This document shows, piece by piece, positions 18,021 to 27,114 of a DNA stretch of 64,000 bases. Each line of letters begins with the position of its first letter. Position 1 is the first letter of the stretch. Source of the DNA: Methylocystis sp. (GTDB taxonomy: Bacteria; Pseudomonadota; Alphaproteobacteria; Rhizobiales; Beijerinckiaceae); contig JADCCX010000002.1 in assembly GCA_020252485.1 (NCBI GenBank), positions 124,001-188,000 of the forward strand. Reading direction: 5' to 3'. The notes below the pieces were generated by a model. It searched no databases and was not told the origin of the DNA. It was given only the letters and a program-made list of their open reading frames with translations. Both the position numbers and the translations under genes were made by a program.

Positions 18021-18884
18021 TTGCCTCAGCCTCTGCTGCTTTCAAGCCTGTCGGAATGGTCCGGCCGTTATGATGTCGTCTTCTCGGATGTCTGGGGCGT
18101 CGTCCACAACGGCGTCGCCGCCCATCCGGCGGCCGGCGCTGCGCTGACCGCCTTCCGCGAGCGTGGAGGCGTGGTGATCATGATCTCCAACGCACCCCGT
18201 CCCTATTGGTCGGTCATCGAGCAACTTGATCAATTCGGTGTCGCAAGGACGGCCTATGACGGCATTGTGACATCCGGCGATGTGACGCAGGATCTGGCGC
18301 GCGCCCAGCCGGACAACCGCTGCTACCACATCGGCGCCGCGCGCGACGAACCGCTTTTTCATGATCTGCCCGTGCGCCGCGCGCCGTTGGAGGAAGCGGC
18401 TTTCATCATCTGCTCGGGCCTGCGCGACGATGACACTGAGACGGCGGAGGATTACCGCGCGGAGCTCAGCAGCGCCGCCGCACGCGGTCTGACGATGATC
18501 TGCGCCAACCCCGATCTCGTGGTCGAGCGCGGCCACCGGCTGATCGCCTGTGCAGGAGCCTTGGCGGAAATCTACGAGGCGCTGGGCGGCAAGGTCATCC
18601 AGGCGGGAAAGCCCTTCCGGCCGATCTACGAGGCGACGCTCGCGAAGGCAGCCCTCGCTCTGGGCCGCACACCGGCCAAGGACCGGATCCTGGCGATCGG
18701 CGATGCAATGCGCACCGATGTGGCGGGCGCCCATGCATTCGGCATCGATTGCCTGTTTCTTTCCGCGGGCATCCACGCCGTGGAATTGCATGACGATAAA
18801 GGCGCGCTGGCGGCGGCGAAGCTGGCGCAATTCCTGGCTGTCCAGTCACTCCGCCCGACAGCGATGATGCGCCATCTCGCCTGA
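18021..18884 (+). CDS. TIGR01459 family HAD-type hydrolase
   Basis: This 287-residue protein has the HAD motif I region VVFSDVWGVVHNGVAAHP, where the first Asp is the nucleophile. Motif II lies in MISNAPRP, and motif III/IV in AGKPFRPIYEATLAKA and ILAIGDAMRTDVAGAHAFGID. This architecture belongs to the NagD-like subgroup TIGR01459, found almost only in alphaproteobacteria and of unknown substrate. The start is TTG 18021 with GGAG seven bases before it; the first in-frame ATG would remove motif I. A rho-independent terminator follows. Confidence 0.88.
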   Translation: MPQPLLLSSLSEWSGRYDVVFSDVWGVVHNGVAAHPAAGAALTAFRERGGVVIMISNAPRPYWSVIEQLDQFGVARTAYDGIVTSGDVTQDLARAQPDNRCYHIGAARDEPLFHDLPVRRAPLEEAAFIICSGLRDDDTETAEDYRAELSSAAARGLTMICANPDLVVERGHRLIACAGALAEIYEALGGKVIQAGKPFRPIYEATLAKAALALGRTPAKDRILAIGDAMRTDVAGAHAFGIDCLFLSAGIHAVELHDDKGALAAAKLAQFLAVQSLRPTAMMRHLA

Positions 18885-18895
18885 GGCGGGATGCG

Positions 18896-18920
18896 AAAAA
18901 GGCGGCCAAGGCCGCCTTTG
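18896..18920 (+). terminator. Rho-independent terminator after the HAD hydrolase gene
   Basis: AAAGGCGGCC and GGCCGCCTTT form a 10-bp stem with an AA loop, followed by TTTGTTTC. It lies 12 bp past the stop of the HAD gene and also faces the convergent cheY-like gene, so it may serve both strands. Confidence 0.75.
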
Positions 18921-18948
18921 TTTCACTGGCGAAGGCGAATACGCCGCG

Positions 18949-19332
18949 TCAGAAGCCGCAGACCGCCTCGATCTTGCTCCTGAGCGTCTGTGCGTTGAAC
19001 GGCTTGACGATGTAATTGTTCACGCCCGCCTTTTTCGCGGCGATGACGTTTTCGGTCTTCGATTCCGCCGTCACCATGATGAATGGCAGCGCGCGGAGCC
19101 CTTCGTCGCCGCGCACGCTGCGCAGCAATTCGTAACCGGTCATCGGCGTCATGTTCCAATCGGAGATGACGAGGCCGTAGCGCTTCTGCTTCAGCTTCGA
19201 CAGCGCGGCTGAACCGTCGGAAGCCTCATCCACATCCTCGAAGCCAAGCTGCTTGAGGAGATTGCGGATGATGCGGACCATCGTCTGATAATCATCAACG
19301 ACCAGGATCGGCATGGAGGTGTCGAGGGCCAT
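18949..19332 (-). CDS. CheY-like single-domain response regulator
   Basis: This 127-residue protein consists only of a receiver domain. The acidic pocket is D13-D14 (LVVDDYQTM), the phosphorylated aspartate is D58 (VISDWNM), the switch threonine is T88 (IMVTAES), and the conserved lysine is K110 (IVKPF). The sequence, including GFEDVDEASDGSAAL, is close to chemotaxis CheY proteins. No che or flagellar genes are in the window. It would signal by binding a target protein after phosphorylation by a histidine kinase encoded elsewhere. Confidence 0.92.
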   Translation of the reverse strand: MALDTSMPILVVDDYQTMVRIIRNLLKQLGFEDVDEASDGSAALSKLKQKRYGLVISDWNMTPMTGYELLRSVRGDEGLRALPFIMVTAESKTENVIAAKKAGVNNYIVKPFNAQTLRSKIEAVCGF

Positions 19333-19457
19333 TTTTGTGCAAACTCCGTTCCGCCAAAGCTCAGGCGGCAGTCTTGAAGGCGTATCCGGCGTCGCTCATG
19401 GCGCACCTTGTCAACGTGCTGCCGGTATAGCGTTTGGGTGTTGCAATCTGGTTAATG

Positions 19458-19475
19458 GAGCATGGCACCATGCTC
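19458..19475. promoter_or_regulatory. 18-bp inverted repeat between cheY-like gene and ribF
   Basis: GAGCATGG-CA-CCATGCTC is a perfect 8-bp inverted repeat in the 213-bp spacer between the two divergent genes. It is the size of a dimeric regulator site. Nothing else in the spacer was recognised, and its function is unknown. Confidence 0.3.
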
Positions 19476-19545
19476 TCGCTGTGGAGCGTCAACCGGTTGC
19501 CGCGCTTGACCTCTCCCGCAGGGCCCGGCAAGAGCGATTGAGCCC

Positions 19546-20511
19546 ATGATAACGCCTCCCCTGAGCCCTGCCGTGCTTCTCACCGATCCGCCGGCCTGGC
19601 CGGAGGGCTTGGCGCGGCCGGTCTTCACGATCGGGAATTTCGACGGCGTGCACCGGGGCCATCAGGCGCTGATCGAATCCGCTGCCGCACTCGCGGGGGC
19701 GGAAGGCGGCCTTCCCTTCGTCCTCACCTTCGATCCGCATCCCCGCCTCTATTTCAAGCGTTCTCCCGAACCTTTCACATTGACCTCGCCGGACCTGAAG
19801 GCGGAGGCTGCGGTCGCGGCCGGCGCGAGAGGCATGGTGACGCTCACCTTCGACGCTGCTCTGGCCGCCCTCACCGCGCGGGATTTCGTCGAGGCAGTGC
19901 TGCGGGACCGGCTCAACTGCTGCGGGATCGTCGTCGGCCAGGATTTCCAGTTCGGCCGGGGGCGGGAAGGGTCCGCCGCGACTTTGGCGAGCCTGGGGAG
20001 CGAGCTCGGCATTCCGGTCATCGTTCTGCCGCCGGTGCTGGTGGAGGGAGAGCCTGCCTCTTCGTCGCGGATCAGAAAGGCGCTGTCGGCGGGTGACATG
20101 GCGGCCGCCAACCGCCTGCTCGGCCGGCCGTGGAAAATCCGCGCCGTGGTCGCCCATGGCGACAAGCGCGGCCGGCTCCTCGGCTATCCGACCGCCAATC
20201 TCCTGCTCGAACGGAATGCCGGGCTGCGCTACGGAATCTATGCCGTGCGTGCGGTAATCGGCGGCGTCACGCATCAGGCCGTGGCGAGCTTCGGCAGCCG
20301 GCCGACCTTCGATAATGGCGCTCCCCGCCTCGAAGTGCATCTCTTCGATTTCGCAGGCGATCTCTATGGCCAGACGATGGATGTCGATTTCATCGGCTTC
20401 ATCCGTCCTGAGTTGAAGTTCGACGGCGTCGAGCCGCTCATCCGCCAGATGGATGAGGACAGCCGGCTGGCTCGCGAGATGTTGAAACGATCCGGCGCCC
20501 ACCCCGTCTGA
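19546..20511 (+). CDS. ribF: Bifunctional riboflavin kinase/FAD synthetase
   Basis: This 321-residue enzyme makes FMN from riboflavin and then FAD from FMN. The N-terminal FAD synthetase domain shows TIGNFDGVHRGHQALI (nucleotidyltransferase HxGH-like site), TFDPHPRLYF and VVGQDFQFGRGREG, followed by SSSRIRKAL. The C-terminal riboflavin kinase domain starts with VVAHGDKRGRLLGYPTANL and includes SFGSRPTF and EVHLFDFAGDLYG. Length and order match bacterial RibF. It lies upstream of a flavin-domain-like gene and ileS. The ribF-ileS-lspA order is common in bacteria. Confidence 0.96.
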   Translation: MITPPLSPAVLLTDPPAWPEGLARPVFTIGNFDGVHRGHQALIESAAALAGAEGGLPFVLTFDPHPRLYFKRSPEPFTLTSPDLKAEAAVAAGARGMVTLTFDAALAALTARDFVEAVLRDRLNCCGIVVGQDFQFGRGREGSAATLASLGSELGIPVIVLPPVLVEGEPASSSRIRKALSAGDMAAANRLLGRPWKIRAVVAHGDKRGRLLGYPTANLLLERNAGLRYGIYAVRAVIGGVTHQAVASFGSRPTFDNGAPRLEVHLFDFAGDLYGQTMDVDFIGFIRPELKFDGVEPLIRQMDEDSRLAREMLKRSGAHPV

Positions 20512-20596
20512 TTCCGCTCGACGCGGCGGAATTCCGCGCTAACCTTGCATCAAGGTTGTTTCCCATGCAGGCAACCCGCACGATGGAGTCCGCGCC

Positions 20597-21199
20597 ATGC
20601 AGGCCTATACGCCTCCCACTTCGTTCAAGGATCTTCCCTTCACGCTTGTCCGGCCCTTCGTCGCCGCGCGCGCGCTCTGCACGCTGGTCGCCGTCACGCC
20701 GGGAGGCCTCGTCAACGCCCATGTGCCCGTCCTGCTCGCCGAGGATGCCGAGGGCAACCCGATCCTCGAAGGCCATGTCGCGCAATCGACAGCGGCATTC
20801 GAGGCCGTCACCGGCCTGGTCACCGCCATCGCCATGTTCCAGAAGGAGCAGGAATACGGCCTTCCGGAAGCGGCGCGCATCGCCGATGCGGAGCAGCCTT
20901 ATGGCGCCGTGCATCTGCACGGCATGCTGGAGATGGTGCGCGACCATGATTTCCAGATGGCCAATATCGATGCGCTCTCGGATCATCACATCGCCGCGCG
21001 CATCCACCCCTGGAACGCGCCCGATTTGCCGCGTCCCTTCAAGGAGGTGCTGGCGGACAAGACGATCGGCCTGCGCTTCCGCATCCTGCGCGCCCAGGCC
21101 TGCCATGCCTATGCGCCAAAAGGCAAAGGCCGCACGGACGGCATCGTCGAGATCGATCCGCGCGAATTCACGAGCCCGAACTGCCGGCCGCGGGCCTGA
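20597..21199 (+). CDS. FMN-binding split-barrel (PaiB-like) protein
   Basis: This 200-residue protein resembles the PaiB/FMN-binding negative regulator family. It opens YTPPTSFKDLPFTLVRPF, then has NAHVPVLLAED followed by ILEGHVAQST, and the central AVHLHGMLEMVRD matches the VHVHG strand of PaiB. The end lacks the usual KLSQNR C-terminal motif, so it is divergent or a separate subfamily. A role in FMN-dependent redox or heme-utilisation chemistry is possible but not shown. GGAG lies eight bases before the ATG. It sits between ribF and ileS. Confidence 0.5.
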   Translation: MQAYTPPTSFKDLPFTLVRPFVAARALCTLVAVTPGGLVNAHVPVLLAEDAEGNPILEGHVAQSTAAFEAVTGLVTAIAMFQKEQEYGLPEAARIADAEQPYGAVHLHGMLEMVRDHDFQMANIDALSDHHIAARIHPWNAPDLPRPFKEVLADKTIGLRFRILRAQACHAYAPKGKGRTDGIVEIDPREFTSPNCRPRA

Positions 21200-21274
21200 T
21201 CCCGACCCGTTTTGTAATCTGGCCCAGCCAGCCAGCGCTTGCCTTCATTGCGCATATTCGCGAAAGACGTCGCC

Positions 21275-24200
21275 ATGACCGACGCACCGACAACCGCGCC
21301 CGCCGGCGCCGTGGATTATTCGAAGACGCTCTACCTGCCGCAGACGGATTTTCCGATGCGCGCCGGCCTGCCCGAGAAGGAGCCGCAGATCCTGATGCGC
21401 TGGCAGGAGACGGACCTTTACGGCCGCCTGCGCGAGGGCTCGAAGGGCAAGGCCAAATTCGTGCTGCACGACGGCCCGCCCTATGCTAACGGCCATATCC
21501 ACATCGGCCATGCGCTTAACAAGATCCTGAAGGATATGGTGACGCGCTCGCAGCAGATGCTGGGCTTCGACAGCAATTACGTGCCGGGCTGGGATTGCCA
21601 CGGCCTGCCGATCGAATGGAAGATCGAGGAGCAGTATCGCGCCAAAGGCAAGAACAAGGATGATGTGCCGATCAACGAATTCCGCAAGGAATGCCGGGAT
21701 TTCGCGGCGCATTGGCTCAATATCCAGCGCGAGGAGTTCAAGCGGCTTGGCGTCGTGGGCGATTGGGACCACCCCTATCTGACGATGGCTTATCCCGCGG
21801 AGGCGCAGATCGCCCGCGAGATCATGACATTCGCGATGACGGGCCAGCTCTACCGCGGCTCCAAGCCCGTGATGTGGTCCGTGGTGGAGAAGACGAGCCT
21901 CGCCGAGGCCGAGATCGAATATCAGGATTACCAGAGTGATATGGTCTGGGTGGCGTTTCCGGTGGTGGCACGGATTAAGGATGGGCAACGGCTGCCGGTA
22001 GGCGACCGGTTGAAGAACACGTCGATTGTCATCTGGACAACGACGCCTTGGACGCTGCCGGGCAATCGCGCCATTAGCTACTCATCCCGCATCGAGTATG
22101 TACAAATCGAAGTGACCGAAGCGCCAGAAGGAAACTGGGCCAAGGTCGGTCAGCGGTTCATATTGGCGGCAAGACTTGTCGACGATTTTGTGAAGCAGAC
22201 AAAGATCAATGCTTGGAGAAATCCGGGTGGTGACCTGATTTCCGGGTTTGATGGCATGGTATGCGCCCACCCCCTTGCCGGTTTTGCGCCCATCCCTCCC
22301 CCTCGCGGGGAGGGTCCTGAGCGCAGCGAAGGGGGAGGGGGGGCGAATGCGTCCGCCGGTGCCCCCCTCCCGGCTGCTGCGCAGCCACCCTCCCCCGCAG
22401 TCAAACTTGTGAAGACTGCGCAGGCTAGTCTTCATGGGGGAGGGATGGGAGCCTACGCTTTCGACGTCCCCCTTCTCGACGGCGACCACGTCACGGATGA
22501 TGCGGGAACGGGTTTCGTGCACACTGCACCGGGCCATGGCCGCGAGGATTTCGACATCTGGACCGCCGCCGCAACGCAGCAGATGCTTCGCGCACGGGGC
22601 ATCGATCCCGCGATCCCCTACACGGTCGATGGCGACGGCTTCTACACTGCCGAGGCGCCGGGCTTCGCGGGCCGCCGCGTCATCACCGACAAGGGCGACA
22701 AGGGCGACGCCAACGAGGCCGTGATCAAGGCGCTGATCGATGCCGGCAGTCTCGTCGCGCGCGGGCGGCTGAAGCATCAATATCCGCATTCCTGGCGCTC
22801 GAAGAAGCCGGTGATCTTCCGCAACACGCCGCAATGGTTCATCCATATGGATATGCCCATCTCTCCCTCTCCCCGCCGGCGGGGAGAGGGGCCGCCCCTC
22901 ACCCTAACCCTCTCCCCGCAGGCGGGGAGAGGGTTGAGCAATGCGCCGACGCTGCGCGAACTCTCCCTGCAATCCATCCGCGAGACGCAATGGGTGCCGC
23001 CCGCCGGCGAGAACCGCATCACTGGCATGATCGAGGCGAAGCCCGATTGGGTCGTCTCGCGCCAGCGCGCCTGGGGCGTGCCGATTACCGTCTTCGTCAA
23101 CAAGGCGACGGGCGAAATCCTCAAGGACGAACGCGTCAACGCGCGCATCGCCGATGCTTTCGAGGCCGAGGGCGGCGACGCCTGGTTCGCCGATGCCGAT
23201 GGCGCGCGTTTCCTGAAGCCCGAATACGATCCGGCGGATTACGAGAAGATCAACGATGTGCTCGATGTCTGGTTCGATTCAGGCTCGACGCATTCCTATG
23301 TGCTGGGCGATGCGAAGAACTTCCCCGGCCTCGCCGGCATCGTCCGCAAGATCGATGGCGGTCCGGATACGGTGATGTATCTGGAAGGGTCGGACCAGCA
23401 CCGCGGCTGGTTCCATTCCTCGCTGATCGAAAGCGCGGGCACGCGCGGCCGCGCGCCCTTTGACGTCGTCCTCACCCATGGCTTCACCATGGATGAGAAG
23501 GGCCAGAAAATGTCGAAGAGCCTCGGCAATGTCGTGGCGCCGCAGGATATCATCGCCAAATCGGGCGCGGATATCCTGCGGCTCTGGGTCGCCTCGGTGG
23601 ATTACTCGGATGATCAGCGCATCGGGCCGGATATCCTCAAGAACATGTCGGAGGCCTACCGGAAGCTCCGCAACACCATCCGCTGGATGCTGGGCGCGCT
23701 CTCGCATTACGAAAAAGCCGAGCGTCCCGGCAGCCAGGGCATGGAGGAGGTGGACCGCCTCATGCTGCACCGGCTGGCGGAACTGGATGGCGAGATCCGC
23801 GATGCCTACCGCAGCTACAATTACAAGAAGGTCGTGGCGCTGCTCTCGGCCTTCATGAACACCGAGCTTTCGGCCTTCTATTTCGATATCCGCAAGGATG
23901 CGCTCTATTGCGACCCGCCGTCGAGCGCCAAGCGCCTTGGCTCGCTGGAGGCGATCGAGCAGATCTTCCGCTGCGTCACGCTCTGGCTGGCGCCGATCCT
24001 CTCCTTCACCATGGAGGAAGCCTGGCTCGAGCGCTACCCCGAAGTCCGCGAAGCCGGCGGATCGGTGCATCTCGAAACTTTCCCCGAAGTGCCCGCCGCC
24101 TGGCGCAACGATGCGCTGGCCGCGAAATGGGAGAGGATCCGCGATGTCCGCTCCGTCATCACAGGCGCGCTGGAGCTGCAGCGGGCCGCCAAGGTCATCG

Positions 24201-24517
24201 GCTCGTCGCTGGAAGCCGCGCCGGTCGTCCATGTCGCCGACCCGGCGTTGCTGGCGGTGGTCTCGGAGGTCGATATGGCCGAGGTCGCCATCACCTCGGC
24301 CATCACGCTCACGTCTGAGCCGGCGCCACCCGGTGCCTTCACGTCTGATCAGGTGCGGGACGTGGCCGTGGTCTTCGCCCCGGCCAGCGGGCGGAAATGC
24401 GCCCGCTCCTGGCGCTACACCGATGATGTCGGCTCCGATCCCGCCTTCCCGGATGTCTCGGCGCGGGATGCGCGGGCGCTGCGCGAGCTGCGGGCGCTCG
24501 GCCGTCTGGCGCTTTGA
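21275..24517 (+). CDS. ileS: Isoleucyl-tRNA synthetase with two in-frame repeat insertions
   Basis: This 1080-residue class I synthetase charges tRNA-Ile. The HIGH motif is at residues 76-79 and KMSKS at 745-749. The CP1 editing domain has [13 protein letters not shown] and [14 protein letters not shown]. The protein is about 80 residues longer than typical homologues because palindromic repeats add residues 338-392 (inside the editing domain) and 531-553 (after [10 protein letters not shown]). Both keep the frame. The C-terminal zinc knuckle is degenerate: KCARSW has lost one Cys and the second CxxC is absent. The start is ATG 21275; upstream in-frame codons add no homologous sequence. It overlaps no gene, and lspA follows after 7 bp. 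Confidence 0.97.
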   Translation: MTDAPTTAPAGAVDYSKTLYLPQTDFPMRAGLPEKEPQILMRWQETDLYGRLREGSKGKAKFVLHDGPPYANGHIHIGHALNKILKDMVTRSQQMLGFDSNYVPGWDCHGLPIEWKIEEQYRAKGKNKDDVPINEFRKECRDFAAHWLNIQREEFKRLGVVGDWDHPYLTMAYPAEAQIAREIMTFAMTGQLYRGSKPVMWSVVEKTSLAEAEIEYQDYQSDMVWVAFPVVARIKDGQRLPVGDRLKNTSIVIWTTTPWTLPGNRAISYSSRIEYVQIEVTEAPEGNWAKVGQRFILAARLVDDFVKQTKINAWRNPGGDLISGFDGMVCAHPLAGFAPIPPPRGEGPERSEGGGGANASAGAPLPAAAQPPSPAVKLVKTAQASLHGGGMGAYAFDVPLLDGDHVTDDAGTGFVHTAPGHGREDFDIWTAAATQQMLRARGIDPAIPYTVDGDGFYTAEAPGFAGRRVITDKGDKGDANEAVIKALIDAGSLVARGRLKHQYPHSWRSKKPVIFRNTPQWFIHMDMPISPSPRRRGEGPPLTLTLSPQAGRGLSNAPTLRELSLQSIRETQWVPPAGENRITGMIEAKPDWVVSRQRAWGVPITVFVNKATGEILKDERVNARIADAFEAEGGDAWFADADGARFLKPEYDPADYEKINDVLDVWFDSGSTHSYVLGDAKNFPGLAGIVRKIDGGPDTVMYLEGSDQHRGWFHSSLIESAGTRGRAPFDVVLTHGFTMDEKGQKMSKSLGNVVAPQDIIAKSGADILRLWVASVDYSDDQRIGPDILKNMSEAYRKLRNTIRWMLGALSHYEKAERPGSQGMEEVDRLMLHRLAELDGEIRDAYRSYNYKKVVALLSAFMNTELSAFYFDIRKDALYCDPPSSAKRLGSLEAIEQIFRCVTLWLAPILSFTMEEAWLERYPEVREAGGSVHLETFPEVPAAWRNDALAAKWERIRDVRSVITGALELQRAAKVIGSSLEAAPVVHVADPALLAVVSEVDMAEVAITSAITLTSEPAPPGAFTSDQVRDVAVVFAPASGRKCARSWRYTDDVGSDPAFPDVSARDARALRELRALGRLAL
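22286..22450. repeat. Composite palindromic repeat inserted in frame in ileS (insert 1)
   Basis: This 165-bp segment interrupts the CP1 editing domain between VCAHPLAGF and [13 protein letters not shown]. It holds two nested repeat units: CCCTCCCCCTCGCGGGGAGGG...GGGGGAGGG, and a second one bounded by CCCCCCTCCC and GGGGGAGGG with a GCTGCTGCGCAGC core. It encodes 55 low-complexity residues rich in Pro, Gly and Ala. The borders are inferred from where similarity to other IleS proteins stops and resumes. Confidence 0.75.
22865..22933. repeat. 69-bp double-hairpin repeat inserted in frame in ileS (insert 2)
   Basis: Two near-identical 26-bp palindromes, CCCTCTCCCCGCC/GGCGGGGAGAGGG (22865-22890) and CCCTCTCCCCGCA/GGCGGGGAGAGGG (22908-22933), are separated by 17 bp containing CTCACCCTAA. 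The unit is 69 bp, exactly 23 codons, and encodes a peptide with [13 protein letters not shown]. This repeat type is usually intergenic in Rhizobiales genomes. Confidence 0.82.
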
Positions 24518-24524
24518 ACCGGTG

Positions 24525-25016
24525 ATGACGGCTGCGCGCCGCCTGTTCCTGTTCGTTTTCCTGGCGACGCTGGTGCTCGACCAGGCGTCGAAGCTCTGGC
24601 TCTTCTTCGTTGTCGATATCGCGGCGCGTCAGCCGATTCAGGTGACCCCGTTCTTCAACCTGATCCTCGTCTGGAATCAGGGCATTTCCTACGGCATGTT
24701 CCAGCAGACCACCGAATTCGGCCGCTGGGCGCTCACCCTGTTCAAGGTCGCGGCGGCCATCGGCCTGTCGATCTGGGCCTGGCGGGCGCAGCAGCGGTGG
24801 CTCAGCATCGGGCTGGGGCTGATCGCCGGCGGCGCCATCGGCAATGCCATCGACCGGGTGCTTTATGGCGCGGTGCTCGATTTCGCCCATCTCTTCTATG
24901 GCGCCTTCTCCTGGTATGTCTTCAACATCGCCGATGCGGCAATCGTTGTGGGCGTGCTGTTCTTGTTGTATGACGGCTTCGTATCGGGCCGGTCTCCGGC
25001 CTCTGAAAAACCATGA
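24525..25016 (+). CDS. lspA: Lipoprotein signal peptidase (signal peptidase II)
   Basis: This 163-residue inner-membrane aspartic protease removes signal peptides from prolipoproteins. It has four hydrophobic helices. The family motifs are VLDQASKLW near the N-terminus, NLILVWNQGISYGMF, and the catalytic aspartates in GGAIGNAIDRVLYGAVLDF and FNIADAAI. GTG 24522 directly precedes the chosen ATG 24525. Only 7 bp separate it from ileS, so the two are co-transcribed, as in many bacteria. Confidence 0.95.
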   Translation: MTAARRLFLFVFLATLVLDQASKLWLFFVVDIAARQPIQVTPFFNLILVWNQGISYGMFQQTTEFGRWALTLFKVAAAIGLSIWAWRAQQRWLSIGLGLIAGGAIGNAIDRVLYGAVLDFAHLFYGAFSWYVFNIADAAIVVGVLFLLYDGFVSGRSPASEKP

Positions 25017-25062
25017 TTTCAGTCCGTGGTGATCCGTCGATCATCCCGATTGGAGGAGCGAA

Positions 25063-25722
25063 ATGGATTTGCGACGACTGACAATGGCCGGTTTCGCCGC
25101 TCTCGGCGTCATCACGGCTGCAGCCCCCGCCAAGGCCCAGGGCCTGCTCGATCTCGGGCGCGCCCTGCTTGGCCTTCCCGGCGACGAGGCCCCGCCGATC
25201 GATTACCGTGAGCGGCCGCCGCTCGTCGTGCCGCCAAACGCCAATCTGCGGCCGCCTGCAGCTCCCGTCTCGCCGGATCAGCGCGTGGCCAACTGGCCGC
25301 AGGATCCCGATGTGCAGGCCCGCCGCAAGGCCGCCCAGGATGCGCGCGCGCCGGTTTCGTTCGACAGCGTGACGCGCGACGACGGGGTGGTGACGCGGCG
25401 GATGACGGCGCAGGAGATCAGGGCCGGCCGCATCGCGGGACAGGAGGTGAACCGGACGCCGACGATCGTGATCGATGACCGCGAGCGCTCGAGTCCCTAT
25501 GGCGGCGCGGCGGCCCTGCGCGAGATGGACAAGCGCAGCGCGCAGGAAGCCAGCGCCCTTGAACGCGCTGAACCACGGCGCGAATTCCTGACCGACCCGC
25601 CCGTCGGCTTGCGTGCGCCTTCGGCGAATGCGCCGGTCAAGGCAACGCGGGAAGGCTCGCTTGGCCCGGCGGAACCGGCCTCGCCCTTCGATATCTTCCG
25701 GCCTGAGCAGAGGACGCGCTGA
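25063..25722 (+). CDS. Secreted Pro-rich hypothetical protein (DUF3035-like)
   Basis: This 219-residue protein has a signal peptide (MAGFAALGVITAAAPAKA). Its mature part is polar and probably disordered. The segment IDYRERPPLVVPPNANLRPP resembles the short motif of DUF3035 proteins that often follow lspA in alphaproteobacteria. The remainder is rich in Arg, Ala and Pro and has no recognisable domain. GGAGCG precedes the ATG. It lies 46 bp after lspA and is closed by a terminator, so it ends the ileS-lspA transcript. A periplasmic role is inferred from the leader only. Confidence 0.7.
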   Translation: MDLRRLTMAGFAALGVITAAAPAKAQGLLDLGRALLGLPGDEAPPIDYRERPPLVVPPNANLRPPAAPVSPDQRVANWPQDPDVQARRKAAQDARAPVSFDSVTRDDGVVTRRMTAQEIRAGRIAGQEVNRTPTIVIDDRERSSPYGGAAALREMDKRSAQEASALERAEPRREFLTDPPVGLRAPSANAPVKATREGSLGPAEPASPFDIFRPEQRTR

Positions 25723-25754
25723 CATCAGCGCGGCACTTTTGCCGGTGAACGATC

Positions 25755-25790
25755 AAACCCGCGTTGGCCTCTGGCGGACGCGGGTTTTGC
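25755..25790 (+). terminator. Rho-independent terminator after the DUF3035-like gene
   Basis: AAACCCGCGT and ACGCGGGTTT form a 10-bp stem with a 13-base loop, ending TTTTGC. It separates the ileS-lspA group from the M16 peptidase genes. Confidence 0.75.
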
Positions 25791-25839
25791 TTGCCATATG
25801 GGATCGATGAAACGGAGCAATACCGCAGTGGGAAACGAC

Positions 25840-27114
25840 ATGGCTGAACCTTCGATCGCCTCCACCTTCACCCTCGGCAACGGGATGCAGGTGGTCGTCA
25901 TCCCCGATCACCGCGCGCCGGTCGTAACCCACATGGTCTGGTACAAGAACGGCTCTGCGGATGACCCGGAAGGCAAGTCGGGCATCGCGCATTTTCTGGA
26001 GCACCTGATGTTCAAGGGCACGGGCAAGCATCCGAAAGGGGAGTTCTCCAACCTGATTTCGGAGCTGGGCGGCCAGGAGAACGCCTTCACCTCCTATGAT
26101 TACACCGCCTATTTCCAGAAGATCGCCCGGGAGCATCTCGGGACCATGATGGCCTACGAGGCCGATCGCATGACCAATCTCGTGCTGGCGGATGAGGACG
26201 TGATCCCCGAGCGCGATGTCGTGCTGGAGGAGCGCCGCATGCGCACCGACAGCGATCCCTCCTCGCAATTGTCCGAGAGCCTCGGCGCGACGCTTTATGT
26301 CAACCATCCCTATGGTCAGCCCATCATCGGCTGGCAGCATGAAATCGCAAGCCTCGATCGCAAGGATGCGCTCAAATACTACAAGCGCTTCTACACGCCC
26401 GAGAATGCGATTCTGGTCGTGGCCGGCGACGTGACGGAGCCGGAGATTCGTGACCTCGCCGCGAAAACCTATGGCGAGGCGCCTGCGCTGGGCGCAGCGC
26501 CCCGGCGCACCCGCAAGGCGGAGCCGCCGATCCCGGCAGCCAGGCGCGTCGAGCTTTCCGACCCCAAGGTCGAGCAGCCGAGCTTCCAGCGCTATTGGCT
26601 CGTGCCCTCCCATATCGGGGCGACGGACAACGAGCCCTATGCGCTCGAAGTGCTGGCGCAGGCGCTGGGCGGCGGTGCCTCGAGCCGGCTGTTCCGCGCG
26701 CTGGTGCAGGAGCAGGCGCTGGCGACCAATGCCGGCGCCTGGTACATGGGCGACGCCGTCGACCTGACGCGGTTTGCGGTCTATGCCCTGCCGCGCGAGG
26801 GCGTAGAATTGAAGACAATCGAAAAGGCCATCGAGGCCGTCATCGCGCGGTTGCCGGAGGAGCTCACGGAGCGGGAGCTCGCCCGCGCCAAGACGCAGCT
26901 CGTCGCCGATGCGATCTATGCGCGCGACAGCCAGGCGACCCTGGCCCGCATGTATGGCGCGGCGCTTGCGATCGGCGGAAAGGTCGCGGATGTCGAGAAC
27001 TGGCCCGCCCGCATCGATGCCGTCACTCTGGCGGAAGTCGCCGCCGCCGCCCGCAAGCGGCTGCAGCCGCGCATCGCCGTCACCGGCTACCTCCTGAAGG
27101 AAGAAGCGGCATGA
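25840..27114 (+). CDS. M16 family zinc metallopeptidase (catalytic subunit)
   Basis: This protein of about 424 residues has the inverted zinc motif HFLEH within GIAHFLEHLMFKGTGKHP, plus the downstream glutamate in the ENAFTSYDYTAYF/EADRM region. The N-terminal FTLGNGMQVVVIPDHRAPVV is typical. It would form a dimer with the next gene product and degrade peptides, as pitrilysin-family pairs do; a processing role is possible. Start codons at 25798 and 25807 are in frame. ATG 25840 was chosen because homology starts there and GTGGGAA lies upstream. Its end overlaps the partner gene by ATGA. Confidence 0.92.
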   Translation: MAEPSIASTFTLGNGMQVVVIPDHRAPVVTHMVWYKNGSADDPEGKSGIAHFLEHLMFKGTGKHPKGEFSNLISELGGQENAFTSYDYTAYFQKIAREHLGTMMAYEADRMTNLVLADEDVIPERDVVLEERRMRTDSDPSSQLSESLGATLYVNHPYGQPIIGWQHEIASLDRKDALKYYKRFYTPENAILVVAGDVTEPEIRDLAAKTYGEAPALGAAPRRTRKAEPPIPAARRVELSDPKVEQPSFQRYWLVPSHIGATDNEPYALEVLAQALGGGASSRLFRALVQEQALATNAGAWYMGDAVDLTRFAVYALPREGVELKTIEKAIEAVIARLPEELTERELARAKTQLVADAIYARDSQATLARMYGAALAIGGKVADVENWPARIDAVTLAEVAAAARKRLQPRIAVTGYLLKEEAA

